From Camelimonas fluminis (GTDB lineage: Bacteria > Pseudomonadota > Alphaproteobacteria > Rhizobiales > Beijerinckiaceae), in the NCBI RefSeq assembly GCF_014656355.1, contig NZ_BNCG01000015.1:2948-66947 (forward strand): a stretch of 64,000 bases of DNA, written 5' to 3'. The notes below the pieces were generated by a model. It saw only the letters and a list, made by a program, of their open reading frames with translations, was not told the origin of the DNA and did not search any database. A program made the position numbers and the translations under genes. Positions within the stretch are counted from its first letter, which is position 1. Every line of letters starts with the position of its first letter. This document shows positions 46,301 through 52,746 of this stretch, one piece after another.

Positions 46301-46846
46301 GTCAAGGATGACCGATCCCGCCGCGCCGCCCGCGCCAGAACTCCAGTAGCCAACGCGTCCATCGCCGCCCATCGAATAGACGCGCAGCAGGGCGATATCG
46401 ATGGTCTGGCTGCCGGCGCCGTACAGGTCGCCGCGCTGGATGACAGTGACATTGCCGGCGGAGCCGCCCTTTTTACCGGGCGTGTAATACGGGCTGCCCG
46501 CGGCCGTGAAAGCAGCGCCGAGGGCGCCGTGGCCGCCAGCGGAGCCGATTTCCACCGCCACCCCGCCTGAGGGCGCGCCGGTATTGCTGAAATCATTGAC
46601 AATCGAGACGCCCGCAGCGTCGAGACCATGCGTGGAGTCCACCGAGACCCGGGGAACAAGGGCAGGATTGTAACCCCAGCAACTGCGTTCGTTGGACCAG
46701 CACTGATCCTTGCCGTTTGCGCCGCGCTCGACCTGTCTGGCGACGCTTTCAGCCATGGCCGGGCTGGGGCTTACAGCGAGCGCGGCCGTCATCAGCGCCA
46801 AAAGACTTACGCCTGACCACCATTGTTGTGAACTCGCCGCACCCAT
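40373..46846 (-). CDS. Giant glycine-rich autotransporter adhesin
   Basis: A 2157-residue type Va autotransporter. The signal peptide (SLLALMTAALAVSPSPAMA) is followed by a passenger with about 17 copies of a 50-100-residue unit ending in (V/I/L)xAQS(I/V)GGGGG and containing GxITTxG and IGGSGGxGG blocks, which should fold as a beta-solenoid. Between two repeats, residues about 898-1055 form a Lys/Glu-rich helical insert; a shorter insert lies near 1222-1287. The last roughly 275 residues are the beta-barrel, ending GVRAAIHF with terminal Phe. Two Cys pairs flank the passenger (DQCWSNERSCW; NQCVWG). Start at 46846. The TAG stop is in a palindromic repeat. Likely surface adhesion; ligand unknown. 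Confidence 0.93.
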   Translation of the reverse strand: MGAASSQQWWSGVSLLALMTAALAVSPSPAMAESVARQVERGANGKDQCWSNERSCWGYNPALVPRVSVDSTHGLDAAGVSIVNDFSNTGAPSGGVAVEIGSAGGHGALGAAFTAAGSPYYTPGKKGGSAGNVTVIQRGDLYGAGSQTIDIALLRVYSMGGDGRVGYWSSGAGGAAGSVILDVQGVVSTSGDHFGGVWATSAGGQTGRNRSPEAIRAIGAWPVGIDARDAYLFPGAAGGSVAVTIGPAARVSTKGGWAPGVIAESVGGAGMDGGTYQRVLPGAGNGGTVTFSNHGAITTQGEASTGVLAQSVGGRGGRQLAMVSGNVGSGGGKGGDAAHGGAVNVLQAGEITTFGNYSFGLAAWSIGGSGGNGASAWGGRSGGDGGAAGNGGSVEVVNSGSVVTHGKGAIGVVAQSLGGGGAVNAFQRSSYTPGASSGGGAGGGSSNAFFPAGKGGEGGSGGSGGAVLLAQNGMISTEGESAFGVLAQSVGGGGGGGGSSSSVLNILLGYSAGGDGGGGGSGGFVNVTSTLPPGGLAAPSITTTGRLASGIVAQSVGGGGGAGGSANTSTAGVFAAVSVAIGGNGGMGGDGGAVFVENGSNITTKGMEAHGVEARSVGGGGGKAGNASAYAFAIAPPPYPALALSFAMGGDGGAGGAGGDVSVYNRAGVETWGEKAYGVYAGSIGGGGGAAGAAAAVADVIGFTKNFSLAFSLGGSAKGGGSGGLASIANVNAITTHGRFATGILAQSIGGGGGDGGAGSASAAKGVSNQGYVSTIVQDGVPIADTWSVRLAIGGSGGRGGSGGLTLVSNEGSVTTHGENARGILAQSIGGGGGSGGGFLSLGTSERSSSLNIGGSGGSGGNGGVVNVVNARSGRIETHDGGSAGIFAQSVGGGGGDGGALAAKAKSGPSLGSGIEATDAVLQLADDLIKINKRASGQFGNPDIARAEAGLLDKKSPTQERLGQAKTVLTIVKSGWSSAKDAIRQNEKIRKQNEINLKEGKPLIPEVPVRDFVSVAIYEAAKTGALNYIMEKLTDGLKGALKEVVGKVTPTKATVALNLSIGGSGGDGGAGGAVNVRNDGTIITHGPVSYGMFAQSVGGGGGSGGGAVTSGANWYNIQMNVGGSGGSGGSGGGVTVNNGGLIETRGVASFGVLAQSIGGGGGLAGGAVNTDAIGTVSATVNMGGSGSSWSDGKDVVVTNSGTIRTQGKEAHGLVAQSVGGGGGAYFVERKSPLSVDNIAGSQEELEVLRLANDLLKDFNLGTLGQTGGGKAEMDWNSVIPPLSLTASIGGRGGRGGDGGAVRVHQFGTIETTGHGAIGLFAQSIGGGGGFGADAGAGGHATRNAVLGASGGARGKGGDINITFGGHANITTTGDGAMGVFAQSIGGGGGYAGSGNGGWSVRNPQVGYKRVFEEILLPDSLFSPRQSVDGGTVAIDMLDNAARLSIHTTGASAHGVFVQSLGGGGGYGYNINQWSEPRASNAATRFPFGVSEFGDRTDAPWKVYGKHAEREEGRGGHISIQTVGDIVATGRNAYGIFVQNGVQKADGSIDIERSRPEHYNLIRHTGVIQGGSANGAAIRVDGGRTTVILEAGSQVSALSGQAILGYGAPMSISNRGRLTGGVDIADDGGGSRFVNEAGAVFDTGGGRAMVFGYGEGLLSRVNLGADGAFINRGALEVGGVGTLGKAWFSDQTKVNLGGVMNVDVDRPAGSNVVSADYIQASQVHIDGLRIQPRVGERLTKTPLSVIEAQWLTGRSSASLAQPQAGPVSWSFLDSGNRLIIQPKADFQGATGGAPLTQTELAMIMALQKGWDSASHPEAMAQSQIFAALANAGSATEYMNAIDRLSPEGRQQPAAAQTVSARGSMGRALSCPVFVDGGAMINENQCVWGAVTGGRTMLFNTSTTDGYRQDSLSYQVGGQWELAPNWFLGASAAYNVDMMQSSDMATKYRGQGGDVSVALKHQVGAWYFAAVLHAGFASQDVRTSFAIDDEQWMNKVDTHAWTFGARGRAAYEFAFDGWYLRPYLDVDVIHTRMPGYVTEGVGATMKIAPLREWTVAVSPAVELGVRADLEPGSWLRPYVSLGATWLSDTGLSTRASFVDGFSEGPGFTSTSELPRYLLDVGAGVQFFRKGGFELRGEYKAQIGKDYLSHRAGVRAAIHF

Positions 46847-46984
46847 CTGACGCCCCGATCATCCAAAATACGGACATACCCTGCGCCACACGCTAAGCCC
46901 GAATGCCGTCCGGTGATACGATCGAGTTGGAACCAAATGGAACGCTTTGGAACGGCGCATAAGCATCTGGGCCCCGCCGGGAAG
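46847..46984. promoter_or_regulatory. Autotransporter upstream region with phased GGAAC repeats
   Basis: GGAAC occurs three times at exact 10-bp spacing (46927, 46937, 46947), each within TTGGAAC or ATGGAAC. Helically phased direct repeats can be regulator sites. They lie 80-105 bp upstream of the autotransporter start. No regulator can be named. Confidence 0.4.
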
Positions 46985-47215
46985 AACCTTGGGGCGTCAC
47001 CCCGGACTTGACCGGAGGCGACGCCAGTGGGGCGGATCAGTGACGACGCCCGCCAGCGCCTTCCACACCCGGGAACCTGCGTGTCCGCCATGAAGGCCGC
47101 GATCCTCGGGTCGACATCAGCCGCGAAGGATTCCGTGAACCCCACCTTGTCGAGGAACAGGAAACCGCTCGCCGGAAGAGGATCGGCGACGCTGGCGACC
47201 AGGACCCCGCGGTCA
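46985..47215 (-). pseudogene. Alpha/beta-hydrolase remnant
   Basis: Read on the minus strand, about 47215 to 47060 encodes VASVADPLPASGFLFLDKVG then FTESFAADVDPRIAAFMADT-QVP, the cap region of RsbQ/EstC-like alpha/beta hydrolases. After a frameshift near 47060 the expected continuation ALAGVVTDPPHW appears. The N-terminal half with the catalytic Ser and the C-terminal catalytic His are both absent, so only an internal fragment survives. Confidence 0.7.
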
Positions 47216-47334
47216 TGGAAGGACGCGGCGCAGACGCAGGGAACGACGTGGCGCTCCGATCCTGTCCGGTTCGCCGCTCACGGTTTCACAGCCCGCACGC
47301 GACGGGATCCGGCGTCGCCGGCGCGGGATGCGCA

Positions 47335-48894
47335 TCAACTGACCTGCCGTCCCTGGGTGTTCCAGAACGGCTCGCGAAGTTTGGCCTTGTCGACCTTGTT
47401 GACGCTTGACAGGGGCAGGCCGTCGTTCCGGAATTCGATGCTCCGGGGACATTTGTATCCCGCGATGAGCGACCGGCAATGGGCGATCAGCGCGTCGGCG
47501 TCCAGGTCGGCGCCTTCGCGCGGCAGGATCACCGCGTGCACCGCCTCGCCCCATGTGGCGTGCGGCACGGCGATGACCGCGCACTGGGCGACATCGGGAT
47601 GTTGCAGAAGCGCGTTCTCCACTTCGGTGGAGTAGATGTTTTCTCCGCCGGAAATGATCATGTCCTTGGTGCGGTCCACCACATACAGGTAGCCATCGGC
47701 ATCGAACCGCCCCGCGTCGCCGGTATGCATCCAGCCGCCGCGCATGGCCGCCGCGCTCTGCTCCGGCTTGCGCCAGTATCCCAGCATCACGTTCGGCCCG
47801 CGCGCGATGATCTCACCGACCTCCCCTACAGGGAGCACGCGATCTTCCGCGTCAACGATCCGCACCTCAACCCCGGGCGCAGGCCGCCCGGCCGATCGCA
47901 ATCTGTGGCTCGTCGGGCCGTCCGGCTGGTGGTCCTCCGGCCCGAGACGCGCCACAAGAGGCGAGGTTTCCGTCATGCCGTAGGACTGGGCGAAACGGGC
48001 GTTGGGAAACCGGCGAATTGCCTCGCGCAGCAATGTCTCTGGCATCGGCGACGCGCCATAGCTGATCAGCTCAAGGCTTGACAGGTCATGGGCGTCGAAT
48101 TCGGGGTGGCGCATGACCATGGCGAGCATCGTGGGCACGAAGGTCGCGGCTGTCACCCGTTCCCTGGCGATCGTTCGCAGCACGTCGGCCGGCGCAAACG
48201 CCGGCAGCACGATATGCCGACCACCAGTCAGGGTTGTCGAAAACACCCGGCTGCCTGCCGCAAGATGAAACAGCGGCCCGGCATGCAGGCTTGCCGGAGG
48301 CGGAGTGGGGCCTGACGCCGTCATATGGCTGCGGATGCTCGCCAGCAGATTTGCGTGGCTCAGCATCACGCCCTTGGCGCGCCCGGTGGTGCCGCCCGTA
48401 TAGAACAGGCAGGCGAGATCATCGTGACCGCGTTCGGCGTCGACGCAGGTGGGAGCCCGCGCCAGTTCGTCCTCATAAGACAGCATGCCAGCGGGGGCGG
48501 CGGCGTCCCCCGCGTACAGCACCAGTTTCAGGTCTGGCAGGGCCTGGCGGATGGGCTCGGCCAAGTGCGCGAAAGCGTCATCCACGATCAGGACGGCCGG
48601 CGCGGAATCCGCAGCCTGATAGAGCAGTTCCGGCAAGCTGTGCCGGGTATTCATGGGGCAGATGACGCCGCCGCTCCAGAGCGCGGCGTAGTAATACTCC
48701 AGATACCGGTGGCTGCTGTGCCCCAGCATGGCGATGCGATCTCCAGCGCCGGCGCCATGGGCGCGGAAGACGGACGCCAGGCGCGCCACCCGGTCGCCGA
48801 ACTGGCTCCAGGTCCAGCGCTGCTCGCCAAAAACCACGGCGACGGCGTCTCCCTGCCCGTCACGGGCGCGCCTCAGGCCCTCGGTCAGATGCAT
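47335..48894 (-). CDS. Acyl-CoA synthetase (AMP-forming)
   Basis: A 519-residue ANL-superfamily ligase that activates a carboxylic acid to its CoA thioester through an acyl-adenylate. Motifs: A3 phosphate loop LACLFYTGGTTGRAKGVMLS, A5 AQSYGMTETSP, A7 GWMHTGDAGRFDADGYLYVV, A8 RTKDMIISGGENIYSTEVEN, and the C-terminal A10 lysine in LPLSSVNKVDKAKLREPFW. Length fits fatty- or aryl-acid ligases. The start at 48894 has GGAGG upstream; the frame is open to 49293 but that part is unlike the family. It lies just downstream of an SDR, and with the TetR and substrate-binding protein suggests uptake and degradation of an acyl compound. Confidence 0.93.
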   Translation of the reverse strand: MHLTEGLRRARDGQGDAVAVVFGEQRWTWSQFGDRVARLASVFRAHGAGAGDRIAMLGHSSHRYLEYYYAALWSGGVICPMNTRHSLPELLYQAADSAPAVLIVDDAFAHLAEPIRQALPDLKLVLYAGDAAAPAGMLSYEDELARAPTCVDAERGHDDLACLFYTGGTTGRAKGVMLSHANLLASIRSHMTASGPTPPPASLHAGPLFHLAAGSRVFSTTLTGGRHIVLPAFAPADVLRTIARERVTAATFVPTMLAMVMRHPEFDAHDLSSLELISYGASPMPETLLREAIRRFPNARFAQSYGMTETSPLVARLGPEDHQPDGPTSHRLRSAGRPAPGVEVRIVDAEDRVLPVGEVGEIIARGPNVMLGYWRKPEQSAAAMRGGWMHTGDAGRFDADGYLYVVDRTKDMIISGGENIYSTEVENALLQHPDVAQCAVIAVPHATWGEAVHAVILPREGADLDADALIAHCRSLIAGYKCPRSIEFRNDGLPLSSVNKVDKAKLREPFWNTQGRQVS

Positions 48895-49192
48895 CAGTTC
48901 CTCCACGATTAGGGGTTTCGGGCGTGTGAACGCGGGCCCAGCGCCCGTCTGGAAATGTCGGCCAGGTCGATCCGGTGCGTCTTCCCGCCAGCCACGCCGG
49001 CAATCCCGGGCGTAAACAATCGCCGCCATCATCAACGGATGCTGGCGATTGTCTCCGGACATGGCGCGGTGGGACAGGACGCAGAAACCTCGCGCCGGAT
49101 CGCCGCCGCCAAATTCCCGGACGGGCCCCACGCCGGGAAGCCAGGCGGTCGCGATGTCGCGGACATGACGGCGACCGCCCGGATGCCAAAGA
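48895..49192. other. Gap between SDR and acyl-CoA synthetase
   Basis: About 300 bp separating two same-strand genes. The synthetase frame stays open through it but shows no conserved residues. Nothing else is recognised. Confidence 0.4.
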
Positions 49193-50026
49193 TCAGACGC
49201 CGCCGTTGACCACCAGGCATTGACCGCTGACGTAGTCGCTGTCCGGGCTGCAGAACAGGTAGACAGAGCCGGCTGCCTCTTCCGGAGTTCCACCCCGACC
49301 GAGAGGGATCATCTGGTTCAGCGCCGCAAGCCGGCCGCCCTGGACGCCGACCTTGATCTGCCTGCCATCGACATCAATCTCGCCGCTTTCACCCGCCTGC
49401 AGAGGTTGGGTCAACCGCGTCTGGATGTAGCCGAACGCCACCGCATTGACGGTGACGGCATAACGTCCCCACTCCTTGGCGACAGCCTTGGTGAGCCCGA
49501 CCACGCCAGCCTTGGCGGATGAGTAGTTCGACTGTCCGGCGTTGCCGTTCACCCCCGATGTCGATGAGATGTTGACGACCTTGCGCACCACACGCTCGCC
49601 CCTGCCCTTTTCGGCCTCGGTCGCCGTTTTCAGGTGATCAAAAAAGGCGCGCAAGATCCGGAATGGCGCGCTCAGGTGCAGATCAATAATCGTATCCCAT
49701 TGCTCGTCCGACATTTTCTGGATGACGTTGTCCCACGTATAACCGGCATTGTTCACCAGTATGTGGCAATCGCCGAAGTTTTCGACGGCGGTCTGGACAA
49801 TGCGCGGGCCGAAGTCCTTGCTGGACACGTCGCCCGTGCAGGCGACGGCCTTGCCGCCGCCATCCCTGATCAGCGCCACCGTTTCCGCTGCTGGCGCCTC
49901 ATCCAGATCATTGACAACGATGCTCGCGCCTTCTCTGGCCAGACGCAGCGCGATCTGCTGCCCGATTCCACGACCAGACCCCGTAACGATCGCGACGCGA
50001 CCTTCAAGCTGACCCATATGTTCCAT
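49193..50026 (-). CDS. Short-chain dehydrogenase, FabG-like
   Basis: A 277-residue classical SDR. The cofactor loop is VAIVTGSGRGIGQQIALRLA, NNAG occurs in HILVNNAGYTWDNV, and the active-site Ser and Tyr-x3-Lys are in NISSTSGVNGNAGQSNYSSA followed by KAGVVGLT. The C-terminal end GQCLVVNGGV is usual. Relatives act as 3-ketoacyl or 3-hydroxyacyl reductases/dehydrogenases. The start 50026 (MEHMGQLEGR) has GGAAG upstream; 50017 is an alternative. It is divergent from a TetR regulator across an intergenic region with two palindromes, and precedes the acyl-CoA synthetase. Confidence 0.93.
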   Translation of the reverse strand: MEHMGQLEGRVAIVTGSGRGIGQQIALRLAREGASIVVNDLDEAPAAETVALIRDGGGKAVACTGDVSSKDFGPRIVQTAVENFGDCHILVNNAGYTWDNVIQKMSDEQWDTIIDLHLSAPFRILRAFFDHLKTATEAEKGRGERVVRKVVNISSTSGVNGNAGQSNYSSAKAGVVGLTKAVAKEWGRYAVTVNAVAFGYIQTRLTQPLQAGESGEIDVDGRQIKVGVQGGRLAALNQMIPLGRGGTPEEAAGSVYLFCSPDSDYVSGQCLVVNGGV

Positions 50027-50237
50027 CCCTTGTCTTCCGGCCTGTTGTTCAGGCTGCGGCATTGTCGAAAGTCCCGCCCCATCCGCGACGCCCTGCGCCG
50101 GAGCACAACCGCGCGCACGCAATATGGGGGCTCCCCTGATGTTGGCGATGGAGCGGCCCCGGCCGCCCGAACCCGCCAGCCCCCCCGTAAACCAACACAT
50201 CGCGCGGCGTGGTCATCTGGACGTCCAAAAATTTTAT

Positions 50238-50247
50238 TGAACGTTCA
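50238..50247. promoter_or_regulatory. TetR-type operator, site 1
   Basis: TGAACGTTCA is a perfect 10-bp palindrome within ATTGAACGTTCATTA, in AT-rich DNA between the divergent SDR and TetR genes. TGAACG half-sites are common for TetR regulators. It is the best operator candidate of the pair. Confidence 0.6.
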
Positions 50248-50297
50248 TTAAAATTGATATGTAGTGAAACGCGTGTCAACAGCGCGTTCTTGTGAAA

Positions 50298-50307
50298 CGT
50301 ATATACG
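50298..50307. promoter_or_regulatory. Second palindrome in SDR/TetR intergenic region
   Basis: CGTATATACG is a perfect palindrome, 20 bp upstream of the TetR ATG. It may be a second operator or overlap the regulator promoter; its half-site differs from site 1. Confidence 0.4.
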
Positions 50308-50326
50308 AACGGGGCCGTCGGCTTTC

Positions 50327-50941
50327 ATGGACACATCGGTGCGGGTGAAGCGATATCAGGACAAGCGTCAGGAGGTTCTGCGGGTCGCAGGCCGCGTATT
50401 CGCGCGGCGAGGCTATCACAATACATCCCTGAATCACATTGGCGCGGAGCTCGGAACCACTGCGGCAGCCCTGTATTATTACGCCAAATCCAAAGACCAG
50501 CTGCTCGACAACTGCCGTAAACTGGCCCTTCAGTCGATCGAAGCGGCATTGGTTGAGGGGAAACAGAAGGGCGCCAACGGGTATGGCCAGGTTCGCATCT
50601 TTTTCGAACGCTATGCGGAGTTGATCTGTAGTGACTTCGGCCGTTGCCTTGTCCTGATCAATCTCAACGATATTCCCCAACCGTTGCGTGACAGCAGCCG
50701 GGAACGCCAGCGCGCGCTCCATCGCGATGTCCGCAATCTTGTGCACGCCGGAATCGAAGATGGATCCATCCGCCCCTGCGATCCGTCGTTGATAACCAGC
50801 ATGCTGTTTGGCGCCTTCAACCACCTGACAAAATGGTGGAGCCCTGACGGCCCACGTTCGTTACAGGCCGTGGCGACGTCCTATCTGGACGCGCTTGCCA
50901 CGGGAATTGCGCCACATGGAGCGCCCACGACCGGTCATTAG
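50327..50941 (+). CDS. TetR-family transcriptional regulator
   Basis: A 204-residue repressor-type regulator. The N-terminal helix-turn-helix is EVLRVAGRVFARRGYHNTSL ... AAALYYYAKSKDQLLDNC. The rest is a helical ligand-binding domain (FFERYAELICSDFGRCLVL). TetR proteins beside acyl-CoA genes usually sense acyl-CoA or fatty acids. Start ATG 50327; the frame is open to 50264. It is divergent from the SDR-acyl-CoA synthetase pair and followed, in the same direction, by a substrate-binding protein gene, so it probably controls both. Confidence 0.9.
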   Translation: MDTSVRVKRYQDKRQEVLRVAGRVFARRGYHNTSLNHIGAELGTTAAALYYYAKSKDQLLDNCRKLALQSIEAALVEGKQKGANGYGQVRIFFERYAELICSDFGRCLVLINLNDIPQPLRDSSRERQRALHRDVRNLVHAGIEDGSIRPCDPSLITSMLFGAFNHLTKWWSPDGPRSLQAVATSYLDALATGIAPHGAPTTGH

Positions 50942-51010
50942 GGAGACGACCGGCGTCTGGATGCTCCCAAACCCAGCACGATCAATGATCGTCGGCATGA
51001 GGAGAGGACG

Positions 51011-52231
51011 ATGTCAGGCATCCGATCTGTTCTGGCTCCAGCATTTGCCGCCGCAGCGATGCTGTCCTGCGGCGCCCCCTCTGGAGCGGCGGAATACAGC
51101 AAAGGCGCGAATGACCGGGAAATCAGGATTGGTCATACCGTGCCCTATAGCGGGCCTGCATCGGCCTATGGCGCTGTCGGGCTGCTCACCGCCGCGTACT
51201 ATGAGATGATCAATGCGCGTGGCGGCGTTAACGGACGCAAGATCAGGTTCATCAGCCTGGACGACGCGTACAATCCGGCGAAAACAGTTGAGCAGACCCG
51301 CAAGCTTGTCGAGCAGGACGATGTGTTCGCCATGATCGGCCAGGTCGGCACAGTCACCAGCTCTGCTGTCCAGAAATATCTGAACAGCAGAAAAATTCCT
51401 CAACTGCTCATCGCCTCCGGCGCCTCGAAGTGGAATGATCCAAAGAACTATCCATACTCAACAGCGCTTTATGCGCTCTATGAGATGGAAGGGCGGGTGT
51501 TCGCCCAGTACCTCCTGAAGCACAACCCCGGCGCCAGGGTGAGCATCCTGATCCAGAATGACGACGCCGGGCGTGACTACGCGAAGGGCTTCAAGGATGG
51601 GCTGGGAGCGGCGGCGGCGAAGATGGTTGTCAGGGAGCTCAGCTACGAAACATCGGACACAACCATCGATTCCCAGATCGTCGCCCTGAAGGCCTCCGGC
51701 GCTGACACGCTGTTCATGATGGCGACGCCCAAATTCGGCGCCCAGGCGATCCGGAAAATCGCGGAGACCGGCTGGAAACCAGCGGTCTACCTTGCAGCGG
51801 TCACAGCGTCCATCGGAACGGTCCTCCAGCCAGCTGGCCCGGAGAACGCGAAGGGCTTCATGAGCGCGTTCGCCTTCAAACGCGCCGACGATCCACTCTG
51901 GGCCAACACGCCGGATGTGATCGCATACAAGAAATTCTTCGCAGACTGGTACAAGAGCGGCAATATCTCGGAATGCAGTAATGTTATCGCCTATGCAACC
52001 GCCTATCTGACGGTGCGCCTGCTGGAGCGGTGCGGAGATAATCTGACGCGCGAAAATTTGCTGAAACAGGCGACAACCCTTTCAGACGTTGAGTTGCCCT
52101 TGCTGCTGCCTGGCATCAAGGTAAATACATCGCCTGATGACTACTCGCCCATCCGGCAGATGCAGATCGGACGCTTCAACGGCGCGAGCTGGGTTATGGA
52201 AGGTGAGTTGATCAGCGCTGACATGCGATGA
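51011..52231 (+). CDS. Branched-chain-type ABC substrate-binding protein
   Basis: A 406-residue periplasmic binding protein of the LivK/Leu-Ile-Val family. The signal sequence has a hydrophobic core followed by AAAAMLSCGAPSGAAEY; the Cys could be a lipoprotein site or the protein may be cleaved after GAAE. The family pattern is clear: IRIGHTVPYSGPASAYGAVG, MINARGGVNGRKIRFISLDD, YNPAKTVEQTRKLVEQDDVF, and MATPKFGAQAIRKIAETGW. Start ATG 51011 has a strong AGGAGAGGACG. No permease or ATPase gene is in the window. In context the ligand may be an aromatic or acyl acid rather than an amino acid. Confidence 0.92.
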   Translation: MSGIRSVLAPAFAAAAMLSCGAPSGAAEYSKGANDREIRIGHTVPYSGPASAYGAVGLLTAAYYEMINARGGVNGRKIRFISLDDAYNPAKTVEQTRKLVEQDDVFAMIGQVGTVTSSAVQKYLNSRKIPQLLIASGASKWNDPKNYPYSTALYALYEMEGRVFAQYLLKHNPGARVSILIQNDDAGRDYAKGFKDGLGAAAAKMVVRELSYETSDTTIDSQIVALKASGADTLFMMATPKFGAQAIRKIAETGWKPAVYLAAVTASIGTVLQPAGPENAKGFMSAFAFKRADDPLWANTPDVIAYKKFFADWYKSGNISECSNVIAYATAYLTVRLLERCGDNLTRENLLKQATTLSDVELPLLLPGIKVNTSPDDYSPIRQMQIGRFNGASWVMEGELISADMR

Positions 52232-52746
52232 GCATGGTTTCAGGATTGCAAAATCAGGCGGTGGGCGCGGTAACGGCAACCTTCCTGCCTGGGCGGAAGC
52301 CTGGCGGCGCGCCGCCGCCATCTGCCAGCGCCCATTTGCCTGCTCACCGGCGCGAGACCTGGCGGGCATGGCCGACCGGCCGCCCGCAGTGGACTCCACC
52401 TCACGTCCAGAGTGCGTTCAACGCCGTGGAGGCCCTGGGCTGTGGGGATAGCTCACCAGTTTTAGTGCAGATGCGCCGCCGAAATTGACAACAGAAGCCG
52501 GAATTGCTGCGGTCTTTTTGGGGTGGGTCGGGCGCAGCCCTCACCCCACAACTTGATATGGCAACGCCAACGCGCTATAGCACTATTTAGTCGGTATTTC
52601 GATCTGCAAGCGTCGTTTTATACATCGAAGCGACAGATAAAGCAACAATCTGATCAACACTCATGCAGCACTCACTTTAATATTAGATATGGGCAGGAAA
52701 CCAAAGAAACATCTCATTTTGCGGCGGATGAGATCACTTAAACTGC
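52232..52746. other. Intergenic stretch turning AT-rich
   Basis: About 515 bp. From about 52560 the base composition falls well below the regional GC level (TTAGTCGGTATTTCGATCTG, then TTTAATATTAGATATGGGC). It is the upstream region of the AT-richer regulatory gene. No gene is seen. Confidence 0.5.

Noticed and set aside
40373-46846. Repeat array considered as a CRISPR-like or tandem DNA repeat
   Set aside because: The periodicity is in protein (AQSIGGGGG units) with variable spacing and diverged codons; it lies fully within one open frame.
46927-46951. GGAAC repeats as an EcfG (general stress sigma) promoter
   Set aside because: No CGTT-type -10 element occurs at the required 16-18 bp spacing, and the plus-strand direction leads to no gene start.
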